Positions 22,435 through 34,300 of a DNA stretch of 64,000 bases are shown here, in pieces (the stretch's first letter is position 1; each line of letters opens with the position of its first letter). The position numbers and the translations under genes were made by a program. The stretch covers positions 3,487,015 to 3,551,014 of the forward strand of contig JASKMD010000009.1 of NCBI GenBank assembly GCA_030144725.1, given 5' to 3'. This stretch comes from Haematococcus lacustris. Its lineage: Eukaryota; Chlorophyta; Chlorophyceae; Chlamydomonadales; Haematococcaceae. Below the pieces are notes generated by a model. The model searched no databases. It was not told where the DNA came from and saw only the letters and a program-made list of their open reading frames with translations.

Positions 22435-23817
22435 GGCCAGGCGCTCAGGGACAGGGCCAGGGACCTTTGCGGCCACAGGCCACAAGGACTGGGCAGCACT
22501 TGCAGCCGCCAGCCCGGGCAGCCAGCTTGGCCCTGTTGGCAAATAGGCAGCGGCCTGCTGCCCCTGACTAGGGTCAGGGACCGATTAGACAAAGTGGGCA
22601 TGATAGGGCCTACAGACAATGATAGGGCCGACACACCCAAGGGGTGCAAGAGGGGCAGCACCACCAGGTCCGCCAAGGGGCCTTCCTAGCCGCATGGCCC
22701 GATGAGGCCAGCAGGGCCTGGGGGCAGGACAGGGCCGGAGGACAAGGTGCAGCGGCAGAGGCAAGCACCGGAAGCATCAGAGAGCCGAGGGAGAGCATGA
22801 GGCCAGCAGGGCCAGGGCGCAGCGGCTCAGGTGCCTTGAGCCTGACCAAGGTACAGCCAGGCGGGTCTGCTGCTCCTCCAGCCGCCAAGCCGATCAACCT
22901 CCCTTGGGCTCACACCGCTGGGGTCGACCTTCACTGGGACACACTCGATGTCGTAGATGTCGTTTTAGAGCATCCCAAGGGCGGTTAAGCACAGATGACG
23001 GAGCATGGCCGTGTCAACTACATGGACATGACAGCTGCATGGCAGGGGAGGGGGAAACAAGGGAAGCATCGCGATAGCCGGCATGCTAAGCCCAAGATGT
23101 TGTCTTTCTTTATTCCATGGTGAAGGTGCGGGCTGGCCTTGTTTGTACACCTTGCTTTGTGCGTTGCAGAAAGTCCCGAACCCCTAGAGGGGGAGGGCGG
23201 CCAAGCAGCCTAACGGCTGACGGCTTCAGCGGTGTAAGCCACCATCAGCGACTCTCACTAGCCATGGTCCAACCGATGCAGCTTGGCCCTGCTGCTCTCT
23301 CCCAAGGCTGACCCTGCTGCTCTGATTCATGGCCCAAGCTGGTGTTGCCCCTTGGTGGGTAAGCCTCACTATCCAGCCAAAACAACGACACAGCTGCAGC
23401 AGGGCCCTCCCACATTACACTGATTTTACAACATCGAATGAAAGTTTAGATAGCGTTCTTGATCAGAAGCAGGTGACACGCGTGCATGCTTGCCCAAAAG
23501 AAAGCGAAATGGCACCAATGGTATTGAACTTGTTCCTTGCGCACACGTTGGCAGCAGCAAGATTCCTCCAGTGCGCCCTACACATGCCATGGCTGGGCGC
23601 TGGGCTAGGCACTGCGAGGTGGGAGCCTTCACCACCCGTCCCGCTGGCCCTGGCCTCTGCATCAAGGTTGCAATGGGGCCTTGCCGACATGGTACCTCCA
23701 TCGCCACTCTACAAGTCAATGTTGCCCTGTCCGCCTACAGCAGTGACCCCGTTCCTATCAGCCAGTGTCACGAGGGGCTTCCCCACTCCCATCCCACTCT
23801 CTGCACAGCGCCTCAGC
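22435..23817. other. Intergenic, kinase / unknown membrane-protein gene (tail to tail)
   Basis: No family-like ORF and no RNA gene seen. A GGTGTAAGCC at about 23234 contains TGTAA and could end the kinase transcript, though that is about 800 nt past its stop. Confidence 0.4.
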
Positions 23818-24647
23818 TCATCTGTTGAACGGCAGGAAGGGGATGATGATGAGCAGTAGCGGGACGGCAAAGGCGGCCTGCATGCAGTGCAGTGCACGCC
23901 CCTCATGCCCACACTGTCTCCACTGGCTGTCTCTGTATCTCATCCTCTGCCCTGCCACCCTGACCATGTCACACTGGGTGGGCAGGTGGGCCACGGTAAA
24001 CGACGCCTGGAGCACGCTGAGGCCAAATACCAGTGGCTCAGGCCAGCTAAGCAGAATGGTGTGGGCAGGCTAGTCACCCAGTGTGCAAGGGCCACGGCTG
24101 GGTGACAGGGCTGTGGTCCAGGTGTGCCACAGGCACTCAGTACAAGTCACATGCCCCTTAAACAGCGCTCACCACCAAGTAGTATGTGACCAGGCCTGGG
24201 TCCTTTGTCTTTCCATAGCTCCAGGTGGTGAGCTTCTCTGGCAGCTGCTCTGTGGCACTGTCTTCACTGCTTGCGACGGGCTTACTGGCTATGTTTGAAC
24301 CTGTTGCCGCACTTGGGCTTGTTTCCTTTCTGGCTGTACAGCACAGTAAATGAACATCTCGGTGTCCATCTTACGGAACAGCCAGCATAGACTTTGGTGG
24401 CCACACATTGCGCATGTGGGTACGAACGTGACGCACCTGGCTCATCGGGCGTTGCTACCCCTGTGCTGCCCCTCTCCCCTTGCACACTGTGCATCGCACT
24501 ACTCCGCTGCAACCCGCTGACTTCACCAATATGATGGTGAGCTCTTCTGCAGATGGGTAGCACTGTGGAGGCGCTCCTAGGGCTGTGCTTGCGTTGCGGG
24601 GCGAGCCCGCACACATTTGACTGGCGCATCAGTGCTGGTTGCGTCAT
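23818..24647 (-). CDS. Small two-TM protein with transit-like N-terminus, unknown family
   Basis: Four exons fit in phase: 24527-24647, 24173-24333, 23965-24036, 23818-23877; 137 residues. Exon 1 starts MTQPALMRQSNVCGLAP and is rich in Arg, Ser and His with no acidic residue, as in plastid or mitochondrial transit peptides. The middle has TEQLPEKLTTWSYGKTKDPG. Two hydrophobic stretches follow: LVFGLSVLQASFTVAHL and AAFAVPLLLIIIPFLPF, ending FNR-stop. The layout (transit peptide, soluble linker, two TM helices) suggests a small thylakoid or inner-membrane protein. I do not recognise the family. Exon 3 needs the second of two nearby acceptors (CCTGAG|CC), since the first gives a stop. Donors are GTGAAG, GTGAGC and GTCAGG. 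Confidence 0.5.
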
Positions 24648-25046
24648 GTTTACTGCGGCTTGAAGATTCTTAGTGTCCGCAACAAGGTGCAGACGACAGC
24701 TTTACATGCCGGATAAGCACACTGCGCATGCTGCACACAAGTAATAAGGAACAAAAAGACCATAGGTAGCGTAGCTGTTGTGCAGGCGTGCTGAATGTTT
24801 GCTGCCTGACCTCCGCCTTTGTAGCCTGGCATAGAGACATTCTTGATGTGCGTATGATGCAAGCTAGTCGACGTTTCCAGGTTTGGTGGCTGACTCAACT
24901 CGCCATATAGATCTCTAGGTAGGTATGGTTGCACACCGTATCAAAATGTAGGCATTTCAAAGAGTCACGTGCCGGAAGTACCGGCCATGCATTGCATGAT
25001 GCAGCCTGTCCAAACGATTGCGCTTGAGCATGCGACCGGTGCATCA
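24648..25046. other. Divergent intergenic region, membrane-protein gene / bL12m
   Basis: The two genes start away from each other, about 400 bp apart, so the promoters of both should lie here. No conserved box was recognised. Confidence 0.4.
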
Positions 25047-25910
25047 ATGGCGCAGCATCGGGTGGCGGGGCTGCTACACTGTTTAGGGAGGTGTGCGGCG
25101 GGCGTCTTGCAGTCCCCCGCTGCGCCATCGTGCAGCAGCGCCAGTGGAACAGCGTGTCTGCTGCTCACAAGGCACATTAGCAAATCAGCGGCTTGCAGCA
25201 ATGCGGAACCAGTAAAGAGCCAGCCAGAAACAGCGGAGATAGGCAATGCAAAGGTTCAGCGGCTTGCGGAAGAGGTTCTGAGCCTCACTGTGCTCGAGTC
25301 CTCGTGGCTTACGGAGATTATAAGGAAGCGGCTAAACTTGCAGAAACCTGCGTATGGCGCGATGCCAGCATTCCCTGTCGCTGGCGCGGGCGTAGCCGCA
25401 GCGGCACCAGCAGCTGCGTCAGGAGCGCCGGCAGCCGCGGCCGAGCCTGCACCCGAGCCCAAGAAAGAAAAGACTGACTTCGATGTGAAGCTCGAGTCCT
25501 TCACGCCCGAAGGCAAAATCAAGGTCATCAAGGAGATCAGAGCCATCACAAACCTTGGCTTGAAAGAGGCAAAAGAGTTGGTGCGTGCCCCAGCGTCGCA
25601 ACTGTGTCATGGCTGTGTGAACAGAACAGGTAGACGACCAGGTCTGGCAATTGTGGACATGCAGGTTGAGAAGGCACCCGTTGTGGTGAAGGCTAACGTC
25701 CCCAAAGCAGAAGCTGAAAACATGAAGAAGTCTATTGAAGCAGGCAAGCAAGGGGTTGTCACTGACCACACGCGAGGCTTCCCAGCTCCTGTCCCTCACT
25801 CTGCCACTGTATTTCCTTTTGATGACATTGGTTGGCCTGGCCTTGAAAGCTGCTGCTGCTGCTGCTGCTGCCTTGTGTCTGCAGCTGGTGCAAAAGTGGC
25901 ACTTGCCTAA
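25047..25910 (+). CDS. Mitochondrial ribosomal protein bL12m (L7/L12)
   Basis: Three exons, 25047-25580, 25665-25743 and 25885-25910; 212 residues. The N-terminus [19 protein letters not shown] through [10 protein letters not shown] looks like a mitochondrial presequence. The dimerisation domain reads [19 protein letters not shown], followed by an Ala/Pro hinge and the C-terminal domain [33 protein letters not shown] and [14 protein letters not shown]. The conserved KAPxxVKxxV and AGAKVxL positions, where elongation factors bind the stalk, are all present. Intron 2 is GC-AG (GCAG|GCAAGC); only this donor restores the invariant AAGAK. An upstream in-frame ATG at 24969 would add 26 residues, but the start at 25047 gives the better presequence. 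LESSWLTEI fits the mitochondrial rather than the plastid type. Confidence 0.92.
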   Translation: MAQHRVAGLLHCLGRCAAGVLQSPAAPSCSSASGTACLLLTRHISKSAACSNAEPVKSQPETAEIGNAKVQRLAEEVLSLTVLESSWLTEIIRKRLNLQKPAYGAMPAFPVAGAGVAAAAPAAASGAPAAAAEPAPEPKKEKTDFDVKLESFTPEGKIKVIKEIRAITNLGLKEAKELVRAPASQLCHGCVNRTGRRPGLAIVDMQVEKAPVVVKANVPKAEAENMKKSIEAGKQGVVTDHTRGFPAPVPHSATVFPFDDIGWPGLESCCCCCCCLVSAAGAKVALA

Positions 25911-27188
25911 GGCTTGGAAGCTGGACGGCTTTCCCCTCCTCAACAGCGTCGCCCTTAGCTGCCAGAGCCACTGGCTGCTTGAGTAGCGTGGAGTGCTAGC
26001 CTAGAGCTGGGCCAGGTGCAGCGCAGCGTGCTAAGCACTGGCGCCAGCAGCACCAAGGGATGCTCAGGCATTTGAGCAAGGGTTGCCTAGTAAAGGAGCA
26101 GCCCAGAGGAAGGGTAGAGCCTGGACTGCTGCAGTGGCCACGGCTGACCTGAGTGGAGCTGCAGGTGCGAGTCAGGCTGCCCAGGGGCCCGGCTCGCACT
26201 GCCATGCCCTACGCAACACAGGCAGTGCGTGTGACAGCCCGCAGCGTAAGTGTGGGGGCTGGGCCCCTGAGCCCCAGCAGTCAACAGCTTGCAGCAGGGC
26301 GGAGCATCTGCTGGGCATGCGGCAGGCAGCCCAGCAGTGCCGGGTCTTACCCCCCTCCTCACAGTGCGGCTGCGAGTCTGCGCCACCCCCAGAGCAGGAC
26401 AGCAGGCTGTGTGGGGGCCTGGCCTGCCACACAGGCCTGCAGGGTGCTAGGCTGACAGCAGCTACAGGAGCTGCAGCTGGGCTGAGCAGCGCTGCAACAG
26501 GTCCAGGGTAGGCAGGTAGGCAGCCCTGGGGAGGCTGGGAAGGAGCGGGTGAAGGGCCAGCACGCCCAGCTGATGTTGCGCTGTCCCAGCCTTCCCTGGG
26601 GCCTGAGCTGCCAGGCCCTGGGCCCCAGCAGGGCAGGAGCCAGGCTGCTGGGCCACCAGCTGGATGGGCAGGCAGGACCAGCACGTCCCCAGCAGCTGGG
26701 GGCTGAGCAGGTACCCAGACGGGGCCAGGCAGGCAGGGTGACAGCTGCAGAGGGCCCTGCCCCTCTGGCCCTGGCTGTGGCCCTGTCCAGCCACCTGGGG
26801 CTGCTGAGCCTGCTGTTGACAGAGCTCTACTGGGGCCAGCCGCACAATGGCAGTCTGTCACTGCGGGTAGGTGCAGGCTTGTAGGTAGGTGTGCGACACA
26901 TGCGTGTAGTACAAAACATGATGTAGGTGGCATGTGGGAGCGAATGCAGCAGTTACCTGTTAACAGCTGCAGGGCCAGCCATTTGCAATGAATAAGCGTC
27001 ACCAACTTTCACGCATTACTTCTATCGTTGCGCATTGTAGGCAGCGACCTGCTCACCACCTTGACTCGCAACCATGGCATGCGCCTGCTCTTCGTGCCTA
27101 ACTAATTCTGGTTGAGCCCGCCTGGTACACATCGGCAAGGTGCCGCAAGTATTCAAACAATCCCTAGTCTCAGGTATCGATACAGGAA

Positions 27189-27226
27189 ATACAAGAAAAT
27201 ACACGAAAACCGTGTATTTTTTGTAT
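27189..27226. repeat. AT-rich hairpin
   Basis: Left arm ATACAAGAAAATACACG, loop AAAAC, right arm CGTGTATTTTTTGTAT: a 16-bp stem with one bulged base. It is unusually AT-rich for this GC-rich window. It could be a terminator-like structure or a fragment of a small inverted-repeat element. Confidence 0.7.
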
Positions 27227-27633
27227 CAATACAATACAGCGATACAGAGGCGACATGTCACGCGGGAAAGGAGCATCACTGCATGGGGCACGTTGTCATG
27301 GGGCACGTCACAGTGCACGCGCCTTCACCCGTGCAGCTTGTCTCCCGATGCTGGTCCTCTCACTGCTGCTCCTTACCGAATACATACGCGTCAGCATCTT
27401 GACATGTCTTGCAAGGATGTCTCGACACAAATGTTGGCACGGTGATGCTGCAAGCACTTCAACCATCGTGTCCAGCATGAAACTAACCCAGCGAGGCTGA
27501 CATAAGGCTTGTCACCACAGGCAGACGTGCAGGGGGAGAGGCATCAGGAGGTGGGTTACAGAGCCAGCCTTTGTCATTGTTTAGTATGCAACCTGAGATA
27601 GGGTCCCTGTCATTCCCGCCGGCGAGGCGAGGC

Positions 27634-27744
27634 GAGGCGAGGCGAGGCAAGGCGAGACGACCATGTGTGCATCCTGGCCACTTAATTCAAATGTCGACGA
27701 CTCCTTGCCACACATGGTCGTCTCGCCTCGCCTCGCCTCGCCTC
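27634..27744. repeat. Long near-perfect inverted repeat (hairpin)
   Basis: Left arm 27634-27669 and right arm 27709-27744 pair over 36 bp with one mismatch (A27649), around a 39-nt loop. The arms contain GAGGC repeats and a unique part, GACGACCATGTGTG. Because the unique part is also paired, the match is not due to the simple repeat alone. The left GGCGA run extends to 27621. Candidate small-RNA precursor or MITE core. Confidence 0.75.
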
Positions 27745-28365
27745 ATTGAAATCGCGGTGTAAGAGAGCTGGCGGGGCTTGGAGCGCTTCCAAGACTTTGA
27801 TTGAAATGAGCCTAGGGGTGGCAAGGGAGGCTCAGGAGCATGCGGGTCGTGATCGTGACCCAGAGGCTGGGTGGGGTCGTAGGAAGGGGGCCGGTGCCTA
27901 CCTAGCACCTGCTGGAGTCCGGAGGTGGCCAGTGGCGGGCGGAGAGACACGGGTTGCGGCGAGGAGGAGGGCAGCGGACACGTTGCACGCAAGGCCTTTG
28001 CGTAGCACGCTTGGAATGTGTTGCTGCCGCCTGATGTGTATCAGTAATATTGGTCATAGTCAGTAACAAGGTCATAGTCTGCAGTGGGCCAATAATAGTG
28101 TGGGCCAGTGCTCCTAGCCGGTCATTGCCTATGCCGCTCCAGGGCCCAAGAAATGTACCATGTCGGGCTGTACAGGCCGACCGGCAGAACAAGCGACCGC
28201 CACCGGTGCGGCTGTCGGCAGGTCGTCGCAGACCCTCGCAGTAGGCCGTACAGTGTGGTAGCGCAACCCCGGGCTTTATGTACCCGGTGAGGGTACGCGG
28301 CATGATGGAGATTAGGCGCAGCGTGGTAGCACGAGCCGACCCTGATCAAGCGCTCGTCGCGGTGC

Positions 28366-31300
28366 TCAGTGGCGCCACAACTTGATGACGTGGTCCTTGC
28401 CCCCGGATGCCACCCCCGAGCCGTCAGGGCTCCAGTCCACACAGAACACCTAGCACAACACAACACACATCACACAGCAGCCGTGAGTCAGCACAGCAGT
28501 AAGGGCGGTTTTCCTCCGCAGGGCAACCCCGCCTGGCACTCACACAAAGAGCATTAGAGTCAAGATCAGAGTTAAGATCAGAGTTAGGGTTCGCCAACTT
28601 CCCAGGGGAGGTCCTATCAATGAGGCCATTAGCAGCCGGCTGGGCAGCTACTGAGCCCGGCTGCAGGGCTGGCCTGCCCTACTGCCCCCACCAGGACTAT
28701 AGAGGAGGCACGGGGAGTACATGGGGAGGTGGGATGGGGAGGGGAGGGGGCCGTGCCGCGGGTGTGTTTGCGGGTAGGGGGTGTCTGTCAGCCGATGCTG
28801 CTGCTGCTGCTGCTGCCAAAGGGGGTTATCCCATGGCTGCTGCTGTGAGGGGGTTTGTCTCCTCACTTCCTATGCAGGACCATGGGGATGAGTCCTGGTG
28901 CGATGCAGCCTGCCCCAAGCAGGCTCTGCACACCCCCCCGTGGGCCTAGCACCACGCTGCTATCACTTCTGAGCGGAGTGATGCCAGCAGTGAACTCAGC
29001 TGAGCCTGGCGGGGTCTGCGTGGCCCCCCCACAGCCTAACGGGCCCTCCCACACCTAGCCGCTGTGCTGGTCAGCAGGGAGGGAGGGGTGGGGCCCGCCT
29101 GACCATCACCTCGTCAGCATGGCCCGGCAGGTCCACCTTGAGCTTGCGCGTGCGCATGTCCCATACCTGGCGGCAGTGGCCAGCAGGCAGGTCAGGGGGG
29201 GTCGGGGGGGTCAGGGATGGTGCAGGTGAAGCAGGGTCGAGGTTTCGGCAGGAGGGGGAGAGGGAAAGGGTGAAGGAGGGTGAGACGGCGGTCCAGTGCT
29301 CAGCGGGAGTCGTAGTGCAGGGCAGGACTTGGGGGAGCATGGTCGACTTTGTGTGTGTGACCGGGGTGGCAGTAGCTGCTGCACATCTGCAGCTCCGTGG
29401 GGATGCCTCAGCTCCCACCTTGAGGGTCGAGTCTTTGCTGGCGCTCACAAACATGCGTGAGTCAGAGGACCAGGCGACCTGCAGGCAGGCTGGCTGGCTG
29501 GATGGCTCATGGGCAGGCGGGTGTGTGGGCAGGAGGGTGGGTGGGCAGGTGGGTGGGCAGGAGAGTGGGCAGGAGGGTGGGTGGGCAGGAAGGTGGGTGG
29601 GCAGGTGGGTGGGCAGGAGGAGGGACAGGAGGGTGGGCAGGCGGGTGGGTGGGCAGGAGGGTGGGCAGGCGGGTGGGTGGGCAGGAGGGTGGGTGGGCAG
29701 GTGGATGGGCAGGTGGATGGGCAGGAGAGTGGGCAGGAGAGTGGGTGATCAGGAGGGTGGACAGGCGGGTGGGTGGGCAGGAGGGTGGGCAGGCGGGTGG
29801 GCAGGCGGGTGGGTGGGCAGGAGGGTGGGCAGGCGGGTGGGTGGGCGGGTGGGTGGGCAGGAGGGTGGGCGTGCAGGAGGGTGGGTGGGCAGGCGGGTGG
29901 GTGGGCAGGCGGGTGGGTGGGCAGGCGGGTGGGTGGGCAGGAGGGTGGGCGTGCAGGAGGGTGGGTGGGCAGGCGGGTGGGTGGGCAGGCGGGTGGGTGG
30001 GCAGGAGGGTGGGCAGGAGGGTGGGCAGGAGGGTGGGCAGGAGGGTGGGCAGGAGGGTGGGCGTGCAGGAGGGTGGGCAGGCGGGTGGGTGGGCAGCCGT
30101 GAGGTGAGGCCGTCAGATTACCCTGCCTCTCCTGCTAATGACGTCGTTTATGAGGGCAGCTGTGCTCGGGCTCCGTGTGATGTGTGTGTTATCAAGTGCA
30201 GGTGTGGGGGGTACCCCTGCCTCTTGACCCACCCTAGCCCTAGCCCTAGCCCTAGCCTGGTCAGACCTGGTAGACCGGCCCCACGTGAGCGCGGAATGTG
30301 GCCAGGAAGGTGCCCTTGGTCCCGTCCCACAGCTTGATGGACTTGTCGAAGGAGGCGCTGAGGATCCAGCGGCCGTCAGGCGAGAAGCTGACCTGCGCAG
30401 GACCGACCCCTGGTTGGGGAGTAGACCTCATGGTTGCTGCCCCCTGCTGCCCCCCTGCTACCCCCTGCCCCCCCTGCTGCCCCCTGCTGCCCCCTGCTGC
30501 CCCCTGCCCACCCTGCTGCCCCCCCTGCCCCCCTGCTGCCCCCCTGCTGCCCCTCTGCTGCCCCCACCTGATTGACTGTCTGCACATGGCCTGTGAGGCG
30601 TGCAGTGGGCTGCTTGCTGGCTGAGGGGGTCCACAGGAACATGGTGAAGTCGTCTGACCCGCTGACTAAGCGCTCAGGCAGGCCCCCGGTAGCTGCCTGG
30701 TACCTGCAGGGCCCAGGGCAGGGCAGGGCAGGGCAGGGTAGGGCAGGGCAGGGGGGAGGCTGGGGGGCTGAGGGCTAGGGTCAGGAGGGGGCAGGTCAGT
30801 GCACGTTGGTGGGTGCGGGGCAGCAGTCACTCTTAGCAGGGCAGCAGGGTGGCAGCAGGGTGGCAGCAGGGCAGCGAGGAGGCAGCAAGGCGGCAGGGGG
30901 TGATTAGCGATGTGGTCCATGAGGCCCCTGTTGGCTCCTATTTAGGCATGTAAGCACAGGTGAACTGGTTCACAGCTGACGACCACCATCTCAACCACTG
31001 CCGCAGCAGCACCAGGCCCAGCCAGTGCAGAGCAGGGGTCAGCCGTCCTCACCGCTGCAATGCCACCGCCCGGGCAGCCTCTGGCTCCCTTGGCGCGCTG
31101 CCTGTGTGGTCAAACGCCCCTGCAGCCGCACATGTGCAGCGCAGGCCTCAGGGGGCTGGTCAGCTGCACATGCACATGGAGCTTGTGTGACGCCCTGGCT
31201 GTGTCATGGGGCAGTGCGCTGACTGGGGCACTAAACAGCTGATTCACGTCTGGTGCTCGGGCTCAGGCTGCCCAGATGCCTGAACACTGCACCACAGCTG

Positions 31301-34300
31301 GGGCAGAGCTGAGTGGGGCAGAGCGTGAGGGGCAGAGCGTGAGGGGCAGAGGGTGAGGGGCAGGGGGATACAGGGCTAGGTCACGACCTGGCTGTCCACC
31401 TTTGCTTCCAGGACTGCTACCCTGCCCTGACTGGGTGCTGAGCTACAGCTGACTCAGCTCGACGTCACACCCGCCCCGCCCCGCCCCGCCCCGCCCCGCC
31501 CCGCCCCGCCCCCCGCCCCGCCCCGCCCCGCCCCGCCCCGCCCCGCCCCCGCCCCGCCCTACCCCGCCCCAGCCCGGCCTTACATACCCGTCCGCAGCGC
31601 ATGCTCGCTGCTGAGCGCCAGCGTGTTGACCCAGTGGGCGTGGCCCTTGAACACGCGCACCAGCTTGCCATCGACGCCGTCCCATGCTGAGATGCTGCAC
31701 ACGAGCAGTGCTGCTGCTGGCCTGACCCGCAGCTTCTGATGCTGAAAGAGGAGGGTGACGTGGTCAAGGCAGTCGACATGATGATGGGCCAGGTGGTGGC
31801 AGCATGAGGGGGCGGCTGAGGGGCTCATCTGAGCTAGCTGGTGACAGCAAGGAGGGCAGCTGACTCTGGCAGTGTGCGCAGCCCAGGGGTGGGCAGGTGG
31901 CGGCAGTCAGTTAAGGTGGTTAAGGGGCTAGCTGGCAAGTGAAGGGGCAGTCCATGGGGAAGGGCAGGCAGGCAGGCAAGCCTGGCAGGGGAAACTGGGG
32001 CAGGCTGCCTGCCTGGCTGGCCAGCCCACCCTGCCTGCATACGCCCCCTCTGGCCTGAAAAGTCCGGGGGCAAGTCCGGGGCCGGCCCAAAATGACGTCA
32101 ATAGCCCAGTCCCAGTCCCAACGTGGCCCCACACCTCCACACCCCAACACCTCCCACACAGCCCATAACCTCCTGGTGTCATCTCCCTTCCCTGACCCAC
32201 CCCTTCCCTGCCCCACCCCTTCCACGCCCAGCTCCCAGCCCCCCCTCCCCCCCTGAGTACACTGCTGCCCTGTGTCACCTGCAGTCCCTGGAGGCTGAGT
32301 AGATGAGGCCCTCCCCGCCCCACTTGACCGCCGTGACCACCATGTTGTGGTTGCTCATGCTGAACAGGCAGCGCCTGCTGCCCGCGTCCCACACACTGAC
32401 GGTGGTGTCGCGCGACCCGCTGGCAAAGCGGCGCACACCGGGCTGGGCCAGGTGCAGCGGCTCCCAGGACTGCGGCCGGGCCAGGCCAGGAGGGGGCAGG
32501 GGAGGGCAGGGGAGGAGCAGGGAGGCGGTGGAGGCAGGGCTAATGTCAAGGTGTGGCGAGAGCGGGGGAGGGAGGAGGGGAGAGGGGTGCGGAGGGGGAG
32601 GAGTGCATAGGGTTGTGTGAGAATGGAGGTGAGGGGGCCCAGTGGGTGAGGGGGCGGTGTGGGTGGGTGGGGTTGGGAGGGGTCCCCGGGGGGGGGGGGG
32701 GGTTGAGCGAGGGAGAGGGAGGATAAGGGAGCGGCAGCTGGTGGTGCAGGAGGCTGGGATGCATGCTGTGCACCCCCCCACCTCCCTGCCCCCCCTGCCC
32801 CCTCATCACTGACCAGGGAGGTGATCCACTTCTTGTGCCCCCCGCATGAGCCCAGGGCGGCCCCTGTCTGAGGGTTCCACACATAGATGGCGCCGTCCAT
32901 GTCGCCAGTGGCCAGGCAGCTGCGGGTGAGGGGGGGCTAGGCCAGGCGGTCAGGCAGGTGGGCGAGGTGGCGGCCAGGCAGGGAGGGGAGAAGGTGGGGA
33001 GAAGGTGCCCCTTACCTGGCGTCAGGGCTCCAGGCCACCACCAGCACCCAGCTCTTGTGAGCCTGAGGGGCCAGGCCAGGCGCAAGGGGCAGGCAGCAGT
33101 GAGCAGGGCCAGTGGGGCAAAGGGAGGGAGCAGTGGCCAGGAGTGAGCATGGTCAAGTTCGAGTGAAAGCCCGTGCAACATGGCATACACTGGGTGTTAG
33201 TCCTGGCACACAGAGTTCATAGTGGGCAAGTGTGAATGTGAGGGTAAGGCTGAGGGTGAGGGGGCGGGTGCGGGTGAGGGCGAGTGTGAGATTGAGGGTG
33301 AGGGGGCGGGTGCGGGTAAGGGCAAGTGTGATGTTGAGGGTGAGGGGGCGGGTACGTGTAACGTGCGGGAGTTCTCAACCACAACCCCACAGGTTAGATC
33401 TAGGCTAGATGCCAAGTACACGGGCTTAGAGCGGGATAGCTCATTGGGTTCTGTGAACCCACTGTACCCTTTACGGGGTTCAGGGTACCTTGTGGACTCA
33501 TTCCTCTCAGTTGCGAACTGCCCGCACGTAACATCTGTTTTCCAACCGATTGTGCGCCCAATCCTTCGGCTTGTTATGCGGATAGCGCTATGACATTGTA
33601 TGGTATGTGCGATGCAAGTCCGCCTTCTGAAGCCGCCGCTGCCAGATGCAAGTTCGGCGCTAGCCCCTTGAAGTGTGTCCGTCCACAGTGTGCACGTTCG
33701 CAAGGCTGTGGGACGTAGCTAATGTTTGTGCCGCAGGCCGATTTTGTGTTTCACGCACCTCGGCTCCGTCAGGTCGCATCGTGACGTGACCGCCTTGGTG
33801 TGGCATAGCGTGTGGCGCCTTGTTGTAGCGCAAAATCTGCTAGTGCACTCCCACAGCTCTATGTCAAGCCTCGACTGTTGGCTTCAGCCTACATGTTTGA
33901 ATGTCATGATGCAAGCCTAGCTGGACTGGAAGGTTAGTAGGGCTGTTGTCTAGGCACACGACGCATGGCCCTTAGTAGTCATGGCCTAGGCTGCTTGGTG
34001 ATGCTCATGTTGTAGCCGCAGCTGCAAGTCACCCTGGCTGGTGCAACCGGGTGATAGCCATGGTCTAGGCTCACGGGCAGAGCTCATGACATAACATTAC
34101 CAAGGCCTCTTGCCTAACCCTTGCTTTGTTCATAGTGGGCAAGTGTGAATGTGAGGGTAAGGGTGAGGATGAGGGGGCGGGTGCGGGTGAGTGTGAGTGT
34201 GAGATGGAGGGTGAGGGGGCGGGTGAGGGCAATTGTGAGATGGAGGGTGAGGGGGCGGGTGCGGGTGAGGGCGAGGGCGAGTGTGAGGGTGAAGGTGAGA

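Larger units (their letters stand above)
25911..28365. other. Intergenic, bL12m / NLE1, with two hairpins
   Basis: About 2.4 kb without a gene I can support. ORFs on both strands at 26083-27005 have no domain likeness and are mostly CAG/CTG-rich. Two inverted repeats (27189-27226 and 27634-27744) are listed separately. Confidence 0.4.

Noticed and set aside
26083..27005. A 277-codon minus-strand ORF and overlapping plus-strand ORFs
   Set aside because: Low-complexity composition, no domain likeness and several overlapping frames; typical of GC-rich non-coding DNA.
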